A DNA stretch of 64,000 nt from Kutzneria viridogrisea. Lineage in GTDB: Bacteria > Actinomycetota > Actinomycetes > Mycobacteriales > Pseudonocardiaceae. The DNA lies in assembly GCA_014138725.1 (NCBI GenBank), contig JACJID010000011.1:1-64000 (forward strand), written 5' to 3'. Shown here one piece after another: positions 41,254 through 49,655 of this stretch. Numbering within the stretch: the first letter of the stretch is position 1; every line of letters begins with the position of its first letter. The notes beneath the pieces were generated by a model that worked only from the letters and a program-made list of their open reading frames with translations, did not search any database and was not told the DNA's origin. A program made the position numbers and the translations under genes.

Positions 41254-42627
41254 ATGTCCAACACGATGATCGTCGACCCGGGCCTGACCTCTGCCGACTT
41301 TCCGATGCCGCCGCAGGACCTGGGCGCCGAGCAGTCGGTGCTCGGCGGGATGTTGCTCAGCGCCGAGATCATCTCCGAGGTCATGGAGACCCTCGACGCG
41401 GGTGACTTCTACCGCCCCGCGCACTCCGCGATCTACGAGGCGATCCTCGCCCTGTACGGCAAGGGTGACCCGGCTGACCCGATGACGGTGGCGTTCGAGT
41501 TGGAGCGTCGTGGCGAACTCGGTCGGGTCGGTGGCGCTCCCTACCTGCACACCCTGATCGCCACGGTGCCCACCGCTCGCAACGCGGCCTACTACGCCGA
41601 GGAAGTCGCCGACAAGGCCGTCGTGCGGCGGCTGAGCGAGGCCGGGACGCGCATCACCCAGCTCGGCTACACCGGAATCCAGGGCGCGGACGAGATCGCC
41701 GAAGTCCTCGACCAGGCCCAGGCCGCGCTGGACTCGGTGACCGACAAGCGCAGCGTCAACGCCGGGTACACCCTGCTGTCCGACATGCGCGCCGCGCGGA
41801 TGTCGGCACTGGACGACGTCCAGGCCGGCCGGGTCGACCCGGGCCTGCCCACCGGGTTCCTGGACCTGGACGCGGTGACCGGGGGGTGGAAGCCCGGACA
41901 GCTCATCGTGGTCGCGGGGCGCCCCGGGATGGGCAAGTCGACGCTGGCTGCGGACATGGCCCGCACTGCCTCGGTCAAGCACGGCAAGACCAGCCTGATC
42001 GTCTCGCTGGAGATGTCGAAGGACGAGCTGTGGGACCGCATCGTCTCGGCCGAGGCCAAGGTCCGGCTGCGCGCCATGAAGACCGCCAACGGCCTGCAGC
42101 CCACCGACTACGACGACATCGACCAGGCGCTGGACCGCCTGCAGGCGGGCGGTCCCCTGATCATCGACGACACGCCCACCTCGACGGTGGCCCAGATCCG
42201 GGCCAAGGCCCGCCGGATCAAGGCCCGACACGGCCTGGACCTGATCGTCGTGGACTACCTCCAGCTGATGACCTCCGGGCGGCGCGTGGAGAACCGGCAG
42301 GTCGAGGTCAGCGAGTTCTCCCGCCAGCTGAAGATCCTGGCCAAGGAGCTCGAGGTCCCGGTGATCGCCTTGTCCCAGCTCAACCGTGGTCCCGAGCAGC
42401 GTGCCGACAAGCGGCCCATGCTGTCTGACCTGCGTGAATCCGGAGCCTTGGAGCAGGACGCCGACGTGGTGGTCCTGGTCCACCGCCCCGAGGTCTACGA
42501 GGAGGACTCGGGGCGCGACGGCGAGGCCGACCTGATCCTGGCCAAGCACCGCGGTGGCCCGACGACCACGGTGACCGTCGCGCAGCAGCTGCACTACAGC
42601 CGCTTCGTTGACCTCGCCCAGCCGTAG
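41254..42627 (+). CDS. dnaB: Replicative DNA helicase DnaB, 457 aa
   Basis: The N-terminal domain begins PPQDLGAEQSVLGGMLLSAE. The RecA-like domain has Walker A GRPGMGKST with K228, Walker B DLIVVDYLQLM, and the arginine-finger region near the C-terminus. Length is normal for DnaB. It forms hexamers that unwind DNA at forks. Placement 25 bp after the initiator gene shows a dedicated replicon. A terminator hairpin follows. Confidence 0.95.
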   Translation: MSNTMIVDPGLTSADFPMPPQDLGAEQSVLGGMLLSAEIISEVMETLDAGDFYRPAHSAIYEAILALYGKGDPADPMTVAFELERRGELGRVGGAPYLHTLIATVPTARNAAYYAEEVADKAVVRRLSEAGTRITQLGYTGIQGADEIAEVLDQAQAALDSVTDKRSVNAGYTLLSDMRAARMSALDDVQAGRVDPGLPTGFLDLDAVTGGWKPGQLIVVAGRPGMGKSTLAADMARTASVKHGKTSLIVSLEMSKDELWDRIVSAEAKVRLRAMKTANGLQPTDYDDIDQALDRLQAGGPLIIDDTPTSTVAQIRAKARRIKARHGLDLIVVDYLQLMTSGRRVENRQVEVSEFSRQLKILAKELEVPVIALSQLNRGPEQRADKRPMLSDLRESGALEQDADVVVLVHRPEVYEEDSGRDGEADLILAKHRGGPTTTVTVAQQLHYSRFVDLAQP

Positions 42628-42662
42628 GCAAGATCGAAGATCACTGTCAGGCCCCTTCGTGA

Positions 42663-42713
42663 AACGCCCCGCGCGACCGCCTCAGCGCCCCGCTGACGGC
42701 CGTGCGGGGCGTT
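42663..42713 (+). terminator. Hairpin terminator after dnaB
   Basis: AACGCCCCGC and GCGGGGCGTT form a 10-bp outer stem, with an inner CAGCG/CGCTG stem in the loop. Confidence 0.75.
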
Positions 42714-42813
42714 GTGATGTTCCTGGTGCGGAGATCGTCTTTGGGGTACTGGAGAGCCCGTGAAGAAGGGCGTGGAATCTGCGGATCTACCTGGTGACGA
42801 TGATCAACAATTG

Positions 42814-42837
42814 GTGTTGAAAACGCGCGTTTACGAC
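42814..42837 (+). repeat. 24-bp element, first copy
   Basis: GTGTTGAAAACGCGCGTTTA followed by CGAC. A copy with 22 of 24 identical bases lies inverted at 46010-46033, so the two flank the palindrome, the TTCCG array and the coiled-coil gene. The GAAAACG/CGTTT core is nearly palindromic, like a regulator site. Confidence 0.65.
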
Positions 42838-43116
42838 ATTCGATAGGCGGGTTGCCGAGCCGCTCCAGTGTCCGACCCGAGTGCCGGTTGGCGGTCGGCG
42901 AAACGTGCGCCTGGGTCTGGGTCTCGATCGCCCGGGTGCGCCCACCTAAGCGCCGCGTCGCGCGCGCGTATACGTGCGCGAGGCGTTTCCGCAGGTCGGG
43001 AGGTTTTCGCCAAACGCGGTGAAACCTGCCCTGAAACCCTCGAAACATCAACGCAGAGTCACCGAAACTCTCACATTTCGTGACCCTGGGTAGAAGCTGT
43101 GTGGCGTTGAACGGGG

Positions 43117-43178
43117 CCCCGAGGCGCCTCCTGCCTCGTGCGGCGGGCCCGCCGCACGAGGCAGGAGGCGCCTCGGGG
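43117..43178. repeat. Perfect 62-bp palindrome without spacer
   Basis: The 31-bp arm beginning CCCCGAGGCGCCTCCTGCCT is followed directly by its exact complement. Such a sequence can extrude as a cruciform. No gene end is nearby, so it is unlikely to be a plain terminator. Confidence 0.9.
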
Positions 43179-43475
43179 AATACCGCGATGCCGCTGGCGC
43201 TGGGTAGCTGCGGCATCGGCATCGCACGGGACGCCGCCCTGCGGGGACGCCAGGCCCCGGCTGGAGCTCCCGCGCGGGCCATCGACCTGGCGGAGAACAC
43301 CGCCGGCACCGCCTTCAACGGGGGCTGCGGCCGTCGACGAACCCCTCCAGGCTCGCTGCGGCCGGTGCTGGCGCCCACGACGGCCGGAGCGCCGGGCCAC
43401 CGCAGACGCTCACCACGACAGAGTGCTGCTTTTTCCATAGTGCAAGTCTCTGGTTAGTACTAGCGGTAGGGCAGC

Positions 43476-44025
43476 GCCGGAAGACGGCCGGAAGGCGGAA
43501 GTGGCCCTTCCGGAAGCGGAGCGGAAGTCCGGCATTGGTCCGGAAATGGAGCCGGAAGGCCACCGGAAACGCGAGTGGTCTTCACATGGTCGTCACGGTG
43601 CCGGAGGCCCCCTCCGGCGGAACGGATCGGCCTGCTTCCGCCGCCGGCGGAAGCACTTCCGGAAGCAGCCCCGCAGGGCTGGATCGCTTCCGGAAGCGCA
43701 GGCCCCGCGACGGCGGCCCAGCCTGCCCCCGCCGACGTGCTTCCGGAAGCCCGAGCGGAACGAACTGGCTACTTCCGCCCCCTCCGATCAGGGCGCTTCC
43801 GCCTCAGGCCCGGTTGCTTCCGCCTCGCTTCCGCCCTCGTTCCGCCCGCTTCCGGAAGCAGGCGCGGCCCCCGCGTTCCGGTCAGTTTTCGTTCCGGAAG
43901 CGAGGCCGTCCAACCCTGCCGCGAAGGCGTCGGAGGCACCGCGGCTTCCGCCTCGGTTCCGGCGCGCTTCCGCCGCTTCCGGAAGCGGCGTTCCGCCGGC
44001 CGGAAGTACCTTTTCAACGTTCCGG
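43476..44025. repeat. Dense TTCCG/CGGAA array
   Basis: By eye I count about 18 CGGAA and 19 TTCCG pentamers in 550 bp, including seven full TTCCGGAAG palindromes (near 43508, 43657, 43687, 43740, 43850, 43892, 43977). Orientation is mixed and spacing irregular. This suggests a multi-copy binding site for one DNA-binding protein, such as a partition or transfer factor. Confidence 0.8.
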
Positions 44026-44086
44026 GAATTCGAAGCAAGCACGCTATAGGTGTGGGAAGCCATTGGCAGAACCCATGATTGCGAAG

Positions 44087-44175
44087 TCAACACATATCAT
44101 CACTATCAACACATACATATCGTAACTGTAAGTGTTTGTAATGATATGCTTGTGTTGATTTGATAGTATGTGTTA
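44087..44175. promoter_or_regulatory. AT-rich operator array before the coiled-coil gene
   Basis: TCAACACATATCA and ATCAACACATACATATC are mirrored by TGATATGCTTGTGTTGA and GATAGTATGTGTTA. Four half-sites in two inverted pairs lie 40-125 bp before the next start codon, in one of the most AT-rich stretches of the window. Confidence 0.7.
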
Positions 44176-44212
44176 CGGTTGCGCAGCCGAGCAGCGGAGC
44201 CGAGAGGACGCG

Positions 44213-45436
44213 ATGACGATGACCAGTGCGGGCCCCAGCGGAGAGCGCCCCACGTGCGCCTACCCGGGCTGCGAGCGGCCGGTGCGGGAGCAGGCCGGAG
44301 ATGGCCGGGGCAACCTGCCGCTGTACTGCGACCTGCTCAACGAGCGCACGCAGAAGTACGCGCACACCTCCCTGACCGCCGCCCGGGCGCGTGAGGCGGC
44401 GGAGCGCAACGCCCGGCAGCGGAGCACGGGTCAGGCCACCGCCCCGGTGGAGGAGCAGGCGCCCGCCAGCACCGCCGTGGCCCGTGCCGAGACCCTGCTC
44501 CAGCAGTTCCGGGGCACCGCCGAGCAGATGTCAGGTGTCCTGATCGGGGCGATCGAGCAGCTCACCCTGGCCGCCGACCCCGCGAACGTCAGCGCCGAGC
44601 TGGCCGCCGCGCGGCGCGCGACCGAGCGGGCCCGGCTGGAGAACGAGGAACGTCTGCAGCAGCTGACCGAGCAGCGCGACCAGGCCCACGCCGAGGTGGA
44701 GCGGATCCGGGAGCAGCTGCGCCGGACCGAGGGCACCGCGGCGGAGGCCGAGGCCGCCCGGGATGAGGCCATCGGCGAGCTGGACCAGGCCCTGGCCGCC
44801 GCCCAGGCCGCACAGGGTGAGTACGAGGAGCAACTGCGGAGGCTGCATGCCGAGCACGAGGAGCAGGTGACCGCGGTGCGCGCGATGGCCGCGGGCGAAC
44901 TGGAAGCTGCCCGTGCTGAGGCTGAGCAGCAGGTCACCACCGCCCGTGCCGACGCCGAGCAGCAGATCGCCGGGGTGAAGCGGGCAGCCGCTGAGCAGAT
45001 TCAGCAGGCCCAGCAGGAGGTCACGGAGATCCGCGCCCAGGCCCAAGCACAGGTGCAGGCCGCCGAGGCCGCACGCGTGCTGGCCGTGGCCGATGAGTCC
45101 GCGGCCCGGCAGGCCGCCGCCGACGCGCGGACCAGCGCCGAGCAGGCCCGCGAGGACGCCGACAGGCTCCGCACCGAGCTGGCCCAGGCCCGGGCCGAGC
45201 ACCGCGAGGAGATGGACAAGCTACGCGGCGAGCACCGTGCCGAGCTGGCCCAGGCCCGTGGCGAGCACCGCACCGAGCTGGAGACCCTGCGTGGCGAGCA
45301 CCGCCGGGAGGTCGCCACGCTGCAGGCCGCCCTGACCGACCTGCGCGCGCTGATGGCCACGCAACAGACCGCGCCGGACCCCGTTCCGACCGCCCCCGCG
45401 CCGGTCGAGGCCGCTGCGGAACCTCCGAAGAAGTAA
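44213..45436 (+). CDS. Long coiled-coil protein (KfrA-like), 407 aa
   Basis: The N-terminus has a small cysteine/histidine segment (PTCAYPGCERPVREQ ... YCDLL) and a short helical domain. From about residue 125 to 385 the sequence is continuous heptad coiled coil (ERLQQLTEQRDQAHAEVERI, EHRAELAQARGEHRTELETL). KfrA proteins are plasmid DNA-binding coiled coils that aid stability and bind operators upstream of their own genes. Here the AT-rich array just upstream and the TTCCG array fit such a role. The ATG is preceded by GAGAGGACGCG. Confidence 0.65.
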   Translation: MTMTSAGPSGERPTCAYPGCERPVREQAGDGRGNLPLYCDLLNERTQKYAHTSLTAARAREAAERNARQRSTGQATAPVEEQAPASTAVARAETLLQQFRGTAEQMSGVLIGAIEQLTLAADPANVSAELAAARRATERARLENEERLQQLTEQRDQAHAEVERIREQLRRTEGTAAEAEAARDEAIGELDQALAAAQAAQGEYEEQLRRLHAEHEEQVTAVRAMAAGELEAARAEAEQQVTTARADAEQQIAGVKRAAAEQIQQAQQEVTEIRAQAQAQVQAAEAARVLAVADESAARQAAADARTSAEQAREDADRLRTELAQARAEHREEMDKLRGEHRAELAQARGEHRTELETLRGEHRREVATLQAALTDLRALMATQQTAPDPVPTAPAPVEAAAEPPKK

Positions 45437-45609
45437 CCCGCCCGCCCCGTGGTGTGTGCCCCGCGCGTCGCGACCGCCCCACCGAGGCGCGCGGCCAGGG
45501 CCCAGCCAGCAGAAGGCACACCACCTCACTTGTATCCGAACCGCCATAACCACCAGAAGCCAGAACGGCCAGAACTACACACCAGTCCAGCCAGCCCAGG
45601 AGGAACGTC

Positions 45610-45957
45610 ATGCCCGGTATTCGCCCGGCGGCCCAGGTCGCCGTCGTGTCCCTCGCCCTGGCCGCCGTCGTGCTCACCGCCTGCACCCCACCCCGCGGCA
45701 CCGGTGACTCCGGCGCCAGCGGCACCAGCCGCTGGGTGGTCGACGGTGGGGTGCTGACCACCCGTACCCACGGCCAGACCGAGCACCACGTGCGCTGTGT
45801 GCCCGAGGCCGCCCTCTCCCGCTCCCCGCTGATCGACCAGCCGGTGTGGCGGGACGTCGTGATTCCTGCGGCCCAGGCGTACACCGGGCGCTACCAGACC
45901 GGCAGCGCCTGCCCCGACGGCCCGGTCCGCGACGCCAGCGCGGCGTCCGCGCCCTGA
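45610..45957 (+). CDS. Small lipoprotein, 115 aa
   Basis: The signal peptide ends in the lipobox LTAC; the mature part (RWVVDGGVLTTRTHGQTEH) has two further cysteines (VRCVPE and SACPDG). It would be anchored outside the membrane. GAGGAACGTC precedes the ATG. The family is unknown. Surface exclusion or signalling is possible but unproven. Confidence 0.65.
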   Translation: MPGIRPAAQVAVVSLALAAVVLTACTPPRGTGDSGASGTSRWVVDGGVLTTRTHGQTEHHVRCVPEAALSRSPLIDQPVWRDVVIPAAQAYTGRYQTGSACPDGPVRDASAASAP

Positions 45958-46009
45958 TCGATGCCCCCACCAGGCCAGGCGAGAACTGGACAGGATCTCT
46001 GCTCATTTA

Positions 46010-46033
46010 GTCGAAAACGTGCGTTTTCAACAC
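46010..46033 (-). repeat. 24-bp element, second (inverted) copy
   Basis: Read on the minus strand it is GTGTTGAAAACGCACGTTTT then CGAC, differing at two bases from the copy at 42814. It lies 64 bp before the start of the DUF5131 operon, a typical operator position. Confidence 0.65.
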
Positions 46034-46096
46034 TGGTGCCAGAACGGCCAGAACGAAGGGATGGATCTCATGAACGCAGTCATCAGAGGTGGGCCC

Positions 46097-46657
46097 ATGA
46101 CCCAGCTCGACCTGTTCGGGGAGGTGCTCTCCGCCGAGCGGCAGCGCCACTACGACGCCCTGGTCTGCCTGCGTGATGCCATGCCCGACGCACTGGAACT
46201 CGTCGTCGCGCTGCGGCGCCAGCAGCCCCGGGACACCCGGTCCCCTCGTGCGGGCGGGGGCTGGGCGTACTGCGTGAGCCACGCGGGCCTGCGGGTCGAA
46301 GCCGCGGACCAGTGGAGTGCCGGTGCGCGCGAGCGCGGCGAGACCTGGGGATGGGACCGCACCCCGGCCCACCTGGTCACCTGGGACGAGCTGACCGCGC
46401 TGATCGGACAGGACCCCCGGCGTGCCGAGATCGCCGCCTGGGCGAACAGCCTCCCCGAGCCGCGCTGGCGACTGCTGGCCCGCCCGCACGAGCTGTGGCC
46501 CGACCCCGAGGGCTGGCACCTCAGCTACCTCTGCCACGACCACGTGCACGAGCAGTGGCCCCGGCGCCGCCGCGCCTGGCAGCTCCTGCTCGACCTGCTC
46601 ACCGACGCGATCACCCGGGTCGCGTCCACGCCGACGAACCAGGAGCCCGCCGCATGA
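46097..46657 (+). CDS. Hypothetical protein, 186 aa
   Basis: It begins MTQLDLFGEVLSAERQRHYD. Later blocks are GGGWAYCVSHAGLRVEAADQ, AHLVTWDELTALIG and GWHLSYLCHDHVHEQWP, with conserved Trp, His and Cys. It is soluble. The ATG is supported by GAGG seven bases upstream; earlier in-frame ATGs exist at 46061 and 46070. Its stop overlaps the DUF5131 start, so the two are coupled. Confidence 0.6.
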   Translation: MTQLDLFGEVLSAERQRHYDALVCLRDAMPDALELVVALRRQQPRDTRSPRAGGGWAYCVSHAGLRVEAADQWSAGARERGETWGWDRTPAHLVTWDELTALIGQDPRRAEIAAWANSLPEPRWRLLARPHELWPDPEGWHLSYLCHDHVHEQWPRRRRAWQLLLDLLTDAITRVASTPTNQEPAA

Positions 46658-47775
46658 CCTCCACGATCGAGTGGACGCAGTCCACCTGGAACCCCACCAC
46701 CGGCTGCGACCGCCTCTCCCCTGGCTGCGACAACTGCTACGCCCTGACCCTGGCCAAGCGGCTGAAGGCGATGGGCTCGGCCAAGTACCAGCACGACGGC
46801 GACCCGCGCACCAGCGGCCCCGGGTTCGGCGTCACCGTCCACGGCGATGTGCTCGGCCTGCCCCTGCGGTGGCGCACGCCCCGCACGGTGTTCGTGAACT
46901 CGATGAGCGACCTGTTCCACGACCGCGTGCCGGACGAGTACATCGCGGCCGTGTGGGTCCGGATGCTGTGGACCTCCCCGCACGGGGCCGTCTACCGGCG
47001 ACCGAACGCGCCGTGCCACACCTACCAGGTGCTGACCAAGCGGCCCGGCCGGATGCGCAGCTGGGTCCGCCGCTGGGCCGACCCTGACCAGAGGGCCGCC
47101 TGGATGGCCGCGGCCGCCGACCGCGGCTGGTGCCACCCGCGCGACGCGGTGGAGGCACCGTGGTGGCCCGCCGTGTTGTCCAACGTCTGGCTGGGCGTCT
47201 CGGTCGAGTCCCAGCGGTGGGCCGATGTCCGCGTGCCCGTCCTGCTGGACACCCCCGCCGCCGTGCGCTGGCTGAGCTGTGAACCGCTGCTGGGGCCGAT
47301 CGATCTGGACGGCCCGGTCGTCGACGGCCACCGCCCACGCCTGACGTACTGGCTGACCGGGCGACCCGGGTGGGGACCCGAGCAGGTCCAGCCGTCCGGG
47401 CTGATCACCCAGGAACGCGCCACCGGCGCCAGCATCGACTGGGTCGTCGCCGGCGGCGAGTCCGGCGGCGCGAAAGCCCGCCCGATGCACCCGGACTGGG
47501 CGCGGACGCTGCGGGACCAGTGCGCGGCCGCCGACGTCCCGTTCTTCTTCAAGCAGTGGGGCGACTGGTCACCCGCCGGCTTGGGCATCGGCATGGCACA
47601 GCACAACGTCGGCCGCGAAGTGCTGGTCGGCCCGCGCCTGGACGAGATGGGGCACCGACAGGTCATGCGCCGCGTCGGCAAGGGCCGCGCCGGTCGGGAG
47701 CTGGACGGGCGTATCTGGGACGAGTACCCGACCAGCGAGCACCAGGCGGAGGTCCCCGCCCCGTCGGGACCGTGA
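46654..47775 (+). CDS. DUF5131 (phage Gp37/Gp68-like) protein, 373 aa
   Basis: The N-terminus IEWTQSTWNPTTGCDRLSPG followed by CDNCYALTLAKRL has the cysteine triplet of the Gp37/Gp68 family. Other signatures are VFVNSMSDLFHDRVP, VLTKRPGRM, WLGVSVESQ, WLSCEPLLGPI and FFFKQWG. The family is phage- and element-borne and may bind a metal cluster; its reaction is unknown. It lies in a four-gene rightward cassette. Confidence 0.85.
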   Translation: MTSTIEWTQSTWNPTTGCDRLSPGCDNCYALTLAKRLKAMGSAKYQHDGDPRTSGPGFGVTVHGDVLGLPLRWRTPRTVFVNSMSDLFHDRVPDEYIAAVWVRMLWTSPHGAVYRRPNAPCHTYQVLTKRPGRMRSWVRRWADPDQRAAWMAAAADRGWCHPRDAVEAPWWPAVLSNVWLGVSVESQRWADVRVPVLLDTPAAVRWLSCEPLLGPIDLDGPVVDGHRPRLTYWLTGRPGWGPEQVQPSGLITQERATGASIDWVVAGGESGGAKARPMHPDWARTLRDQCAAADVPFFFKQWGDWSPAGLGIGMAQHNVGREVLVGPRLDEMGHRQVMRRVGKGRAGRELDGRIWDEYPTSEHQAEVPAPSGP

Positions 47776-47837
47776 GCAGCACGGGCCGCGATCAGCCCAC
47801 CGCATCGTCCTGCTCACCACCACCCGGAGGGACCACC

Positions 47838-48248
47838 ATGCTCATCCCCCACCCGCCGAACACACCCGTCGATGCCGACCAGGTCCTGCTCGACCGCGAC
47901 CTGGACCCGGAGAACACCGCGCTACAGGTCCGCGGCCTCTACCGGGAGCGCGCGCACCTGTTGGCCGCCCTGGCCACCCACCCGGCGCTGCACGCGGTGC
48001 TGGCCATCGACCCCGATCCGCTGCTGCCCGACTGCGCCACCGTGCTCTATCTCTGGCTGGGCGGCCAGCAGATGAGCTGGCACCTGCACGACCTCGACCT
48101 GCCGCTGTTCGGCCACGTCGCCGCCGTGGAGCCGGGCGACCCCGACATCCGGGGCCAGTGGGACGGCCACAGCACCCACACCAAGTACACCCACCGGTTG
48201 CGGACACTGGTGGTTCACGGTCAGCGCACCCGCCAGGAGGACGCGTGA
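47838..48248 (+). CDS. Hypothetical protein, 136 aa
   Basis: GGAGGGACCACC precedes the ATG. It begins MLIPHPPNTPVDADQVLLDR and continues with helical and beta segments (AHLLAALATHPALHAVLAID, VLYLWLGGQQMSWHLHDLDL). It is soluble. The family is unknown. Its stop overlaps the DUF4326 start. Confidence 0.65.
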   Translation: MLIPHPPNTPVDADQVLLDRDLDPENTALQVRGLYRERAHLLAALATHPALHAVLAIDPDPLLPDCATVLYLWLGGQQMSWHLHDLDLPLFGHVAAVEPGDPDIRGQWDGHSTHTKYTHRLRTLVVHGQRTRQEDA

Positions 48249-48580
48249 TCACCCTCAGCGAGGCCTGCGGACCCCGCGGGGTCCGGGTGACCGGTGACCT
48301 GTTCCACGGCCGGGTGCCCGAGGGCGCGGTGTACGTCGGTCGGGCCGTCCCCGGCCTGGCTCGCAGCCCGTACGCCAACCCGTTCCGCGCCGAGCGGATC
48401 CCGCAGGGCCGGGCTGATGCCGTGCGGCAGTTCCGTGCGTGGCTGCTGCACCCCGACCAGAGCGACCTGTTGGCCGCCGCGCGCGCCGAGCTGGCCGGTC
48501 GGGATCTGGCCTGCTGGTGCCCGCTGGATCAGCCCTGCCACCGGACCGTGCTGCTGGAGCTGGTCAACAGCCCAGGCTGA
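48245..48580 (+). CDS. DUF4326 protein, 111 aa
   Basis: AVYVGRAVPGLARSPYANPF and ELAGRDLACWCPLDQPCHRT are the two defining blocks of DUF4326, with a CWCPLDQPCH motif that probably binds metal. Such proteins occur in phages and elements and have unknown function. GTG overlaps the previous stop. Two palindromes of the par locus follow the stop codon. Confidence 0.85.
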   Translation: MITLSEACGPRGVRVTGDLFHGRVPEGAVYVGRAVPGLARSPYANPFRAERIPQGRADAVRQFRAWLLHPDQSDLLAAARAELAGRDLACWCPLDQPCHRTVLLELVNSPG

Positions 48581-48605
48581 GCGGGAACTAACGAGTCCAG
48601 CCCGA

Positions 48606-48624
48606 GTGGATACGCCGTATCCAC
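48606..48624. promoter_or_regulatory. parS-like palindrome 1
   Basis: GTGGATACGCCGTATCCAC lies downstream of parB, preceded by GGAACTAACGAGTCC. Four such sites flank parBA. Confidence 0.85.
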
Positions 48625-48650
48625 TCCGGGAACTAACGAGTCCGGCCGGG

Positions 48651-48669
48651 GTGGATACGGCGTATCCAC
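48651..48669. promoter_or_regulatory. parS-like palindrome 2
   Basis: GTGGATACGGCGTATCCAC, 45 bp after site 1, with the same GGAACTAACGAGTCC leader. The two form a 45-bp composite direct repeat. Confidence 0.85.
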
Positions 48670-48705
48670 CCCGGCCGGAGATGTCACAACAGGAGCCCCA
48701 GCGTC

Positions 48706-49653
48706 CTACCGGGTCTCGGTCAGCTCCCGCACGAGGTCGGCGACCTCCTCGTCCGACAGCTGATCCCGCAGGGTGGCCGCGATCGAGGAGGTCGTGCGCT
48801 CCATGACGCGGAACACCAGCACCGGCTTGGCACGCACCGGCTTGGGCGGTACGTCTGCTGCTGGCGGTGCGTCCTTGACGGGATCGACCTCGAACGGGGC
48901 GCCCGCCACCCAGCGGCGCCACTGCTCATCCGCATCGATGCGCAGCTTGACCAGCCATGCCTTCGCCACGTCGGACGGCAGATCACCCGCGGCCAGGGCG
49001 GGCTGCAGATCCTGGTGCAGCCGGACGCACTCCCGCGCGAGCTCGAACGTGATGCCGTTGTTCTCCACGGCGTCCTGGAGATCCTGGTGCAGCCGAGTCA
49101 GACCGACGTACTGCACCACCCAGGGGTGCTTCTTGTTCAGCGCCGCGGCGAGCTTGCGCATGGAGGGCTTGTCTCCCGGCCCCCGGTACTTCGGACGCTC
49201 CAGCATCCGAGTCAACTGCCTGCCGAGCAGCATCGGGTTGAGCCGGTCCCGCTGCTCGTTCTCCGCGACGACCGCCTCGTCGATGTCATCGGCGTTCCAC
49301 TCGTCGCGAACCTCGTACTTCAACCCCTCGAGACCGGCCAGCGGTGCGGCGGCAAGGCGGATGCAGCCGTTGATGACCACGTACGGCTTGCTGATGCGGT
49401 CCGCCAGGTACGGCTTCTCAGTCAGGAACCGCTCGCGGGTCATCACGTTGATGTTCTGCAACTGCCCCCGCGCCCGCAGGTCGGCGGCCTTCTCCTCCAA
49501 TTCGAGCGAGGAGGGACGAGGGTTCTCCGGGTTGGCCTGCATCTGGTCAAGCGCAAGAGTCCGTGGTGGGACTGGACCAGTAGGAAGCGCGGCCGCCACG
49601 GCGGCGACGGGGGCTTCATCGTCGTCCTCGGCGATGAGACTGACACGGGCCAC
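48706..49653 (-). CDS. parB: ParB-type centromere-binding protein, 315 aa
   Basis: The start region has ALDQMQANPENPRPSSLELE, then the ParB N-terminal fold (GQLQNINVMTRERFL, YVVINGCIRLAAA in place of the usual GERRxRA). An HTH follows (MRKLAAALNKKHPWVVQYVG). The end is a dimerisation-like helix. It should bind the GTGGATAC palindromes. The gene starts two bases after the parA stop. The altered GERR motif makes CTP use uncertain. Confidence 0.85.
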   Translation of the reverse strand: MARVSLIAEDDDEAPVAAVAAALPTGPVPPRTLALDQMQANPENPRPSSLELEEKAADLRARGQLQNINVMTRERFLTEKPYLADRISKPYVVINGCIRLAAAPLAGLEGLKYEVRDEWNADDIDEAVVAENEQRDRLNPMLLGRQLTRMLERPKYRGPGDKPSMRKLAAALNKKHPWVVQYVGLTRLHQDLQDAVENNGITFELARECVRLHQDLQPALAAGDLPSDVAKAWLVKLRIDADEQWRRWVAGAPFEVDPVKDAPPAADVPPKPVRAKPVLVFRVMERTTSSIAATLRDQLSDEEVADLVRELTETR

Positions 49654-49655
49654 GG

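Larger units (their letters stand above)
42714..44212. other. 1.5-kb gene-free structured region
   Basis: Long open frames exist on both strands but look like products of repetitive GC-rich sequence, not genes. The region holds, in order, a 24-bp element (42814), a perfect 62-bp palindrome (43117), the TTCCG/CGGAA array (43476-44025) and an AT-rich operator-like zone (44087). It probably serves DNA maintenance or transfer. Confidence 0.65.

Noticed and set aside
43501-44125. Three overlapping rightward open frames across the TTCCG array
   Set aside because: Their sequences (repeated Phe-Arg-Lys / Ala-Ser-Gly) merely reflect the pentamer array, no ribosome site is seen and three frames are open at once.
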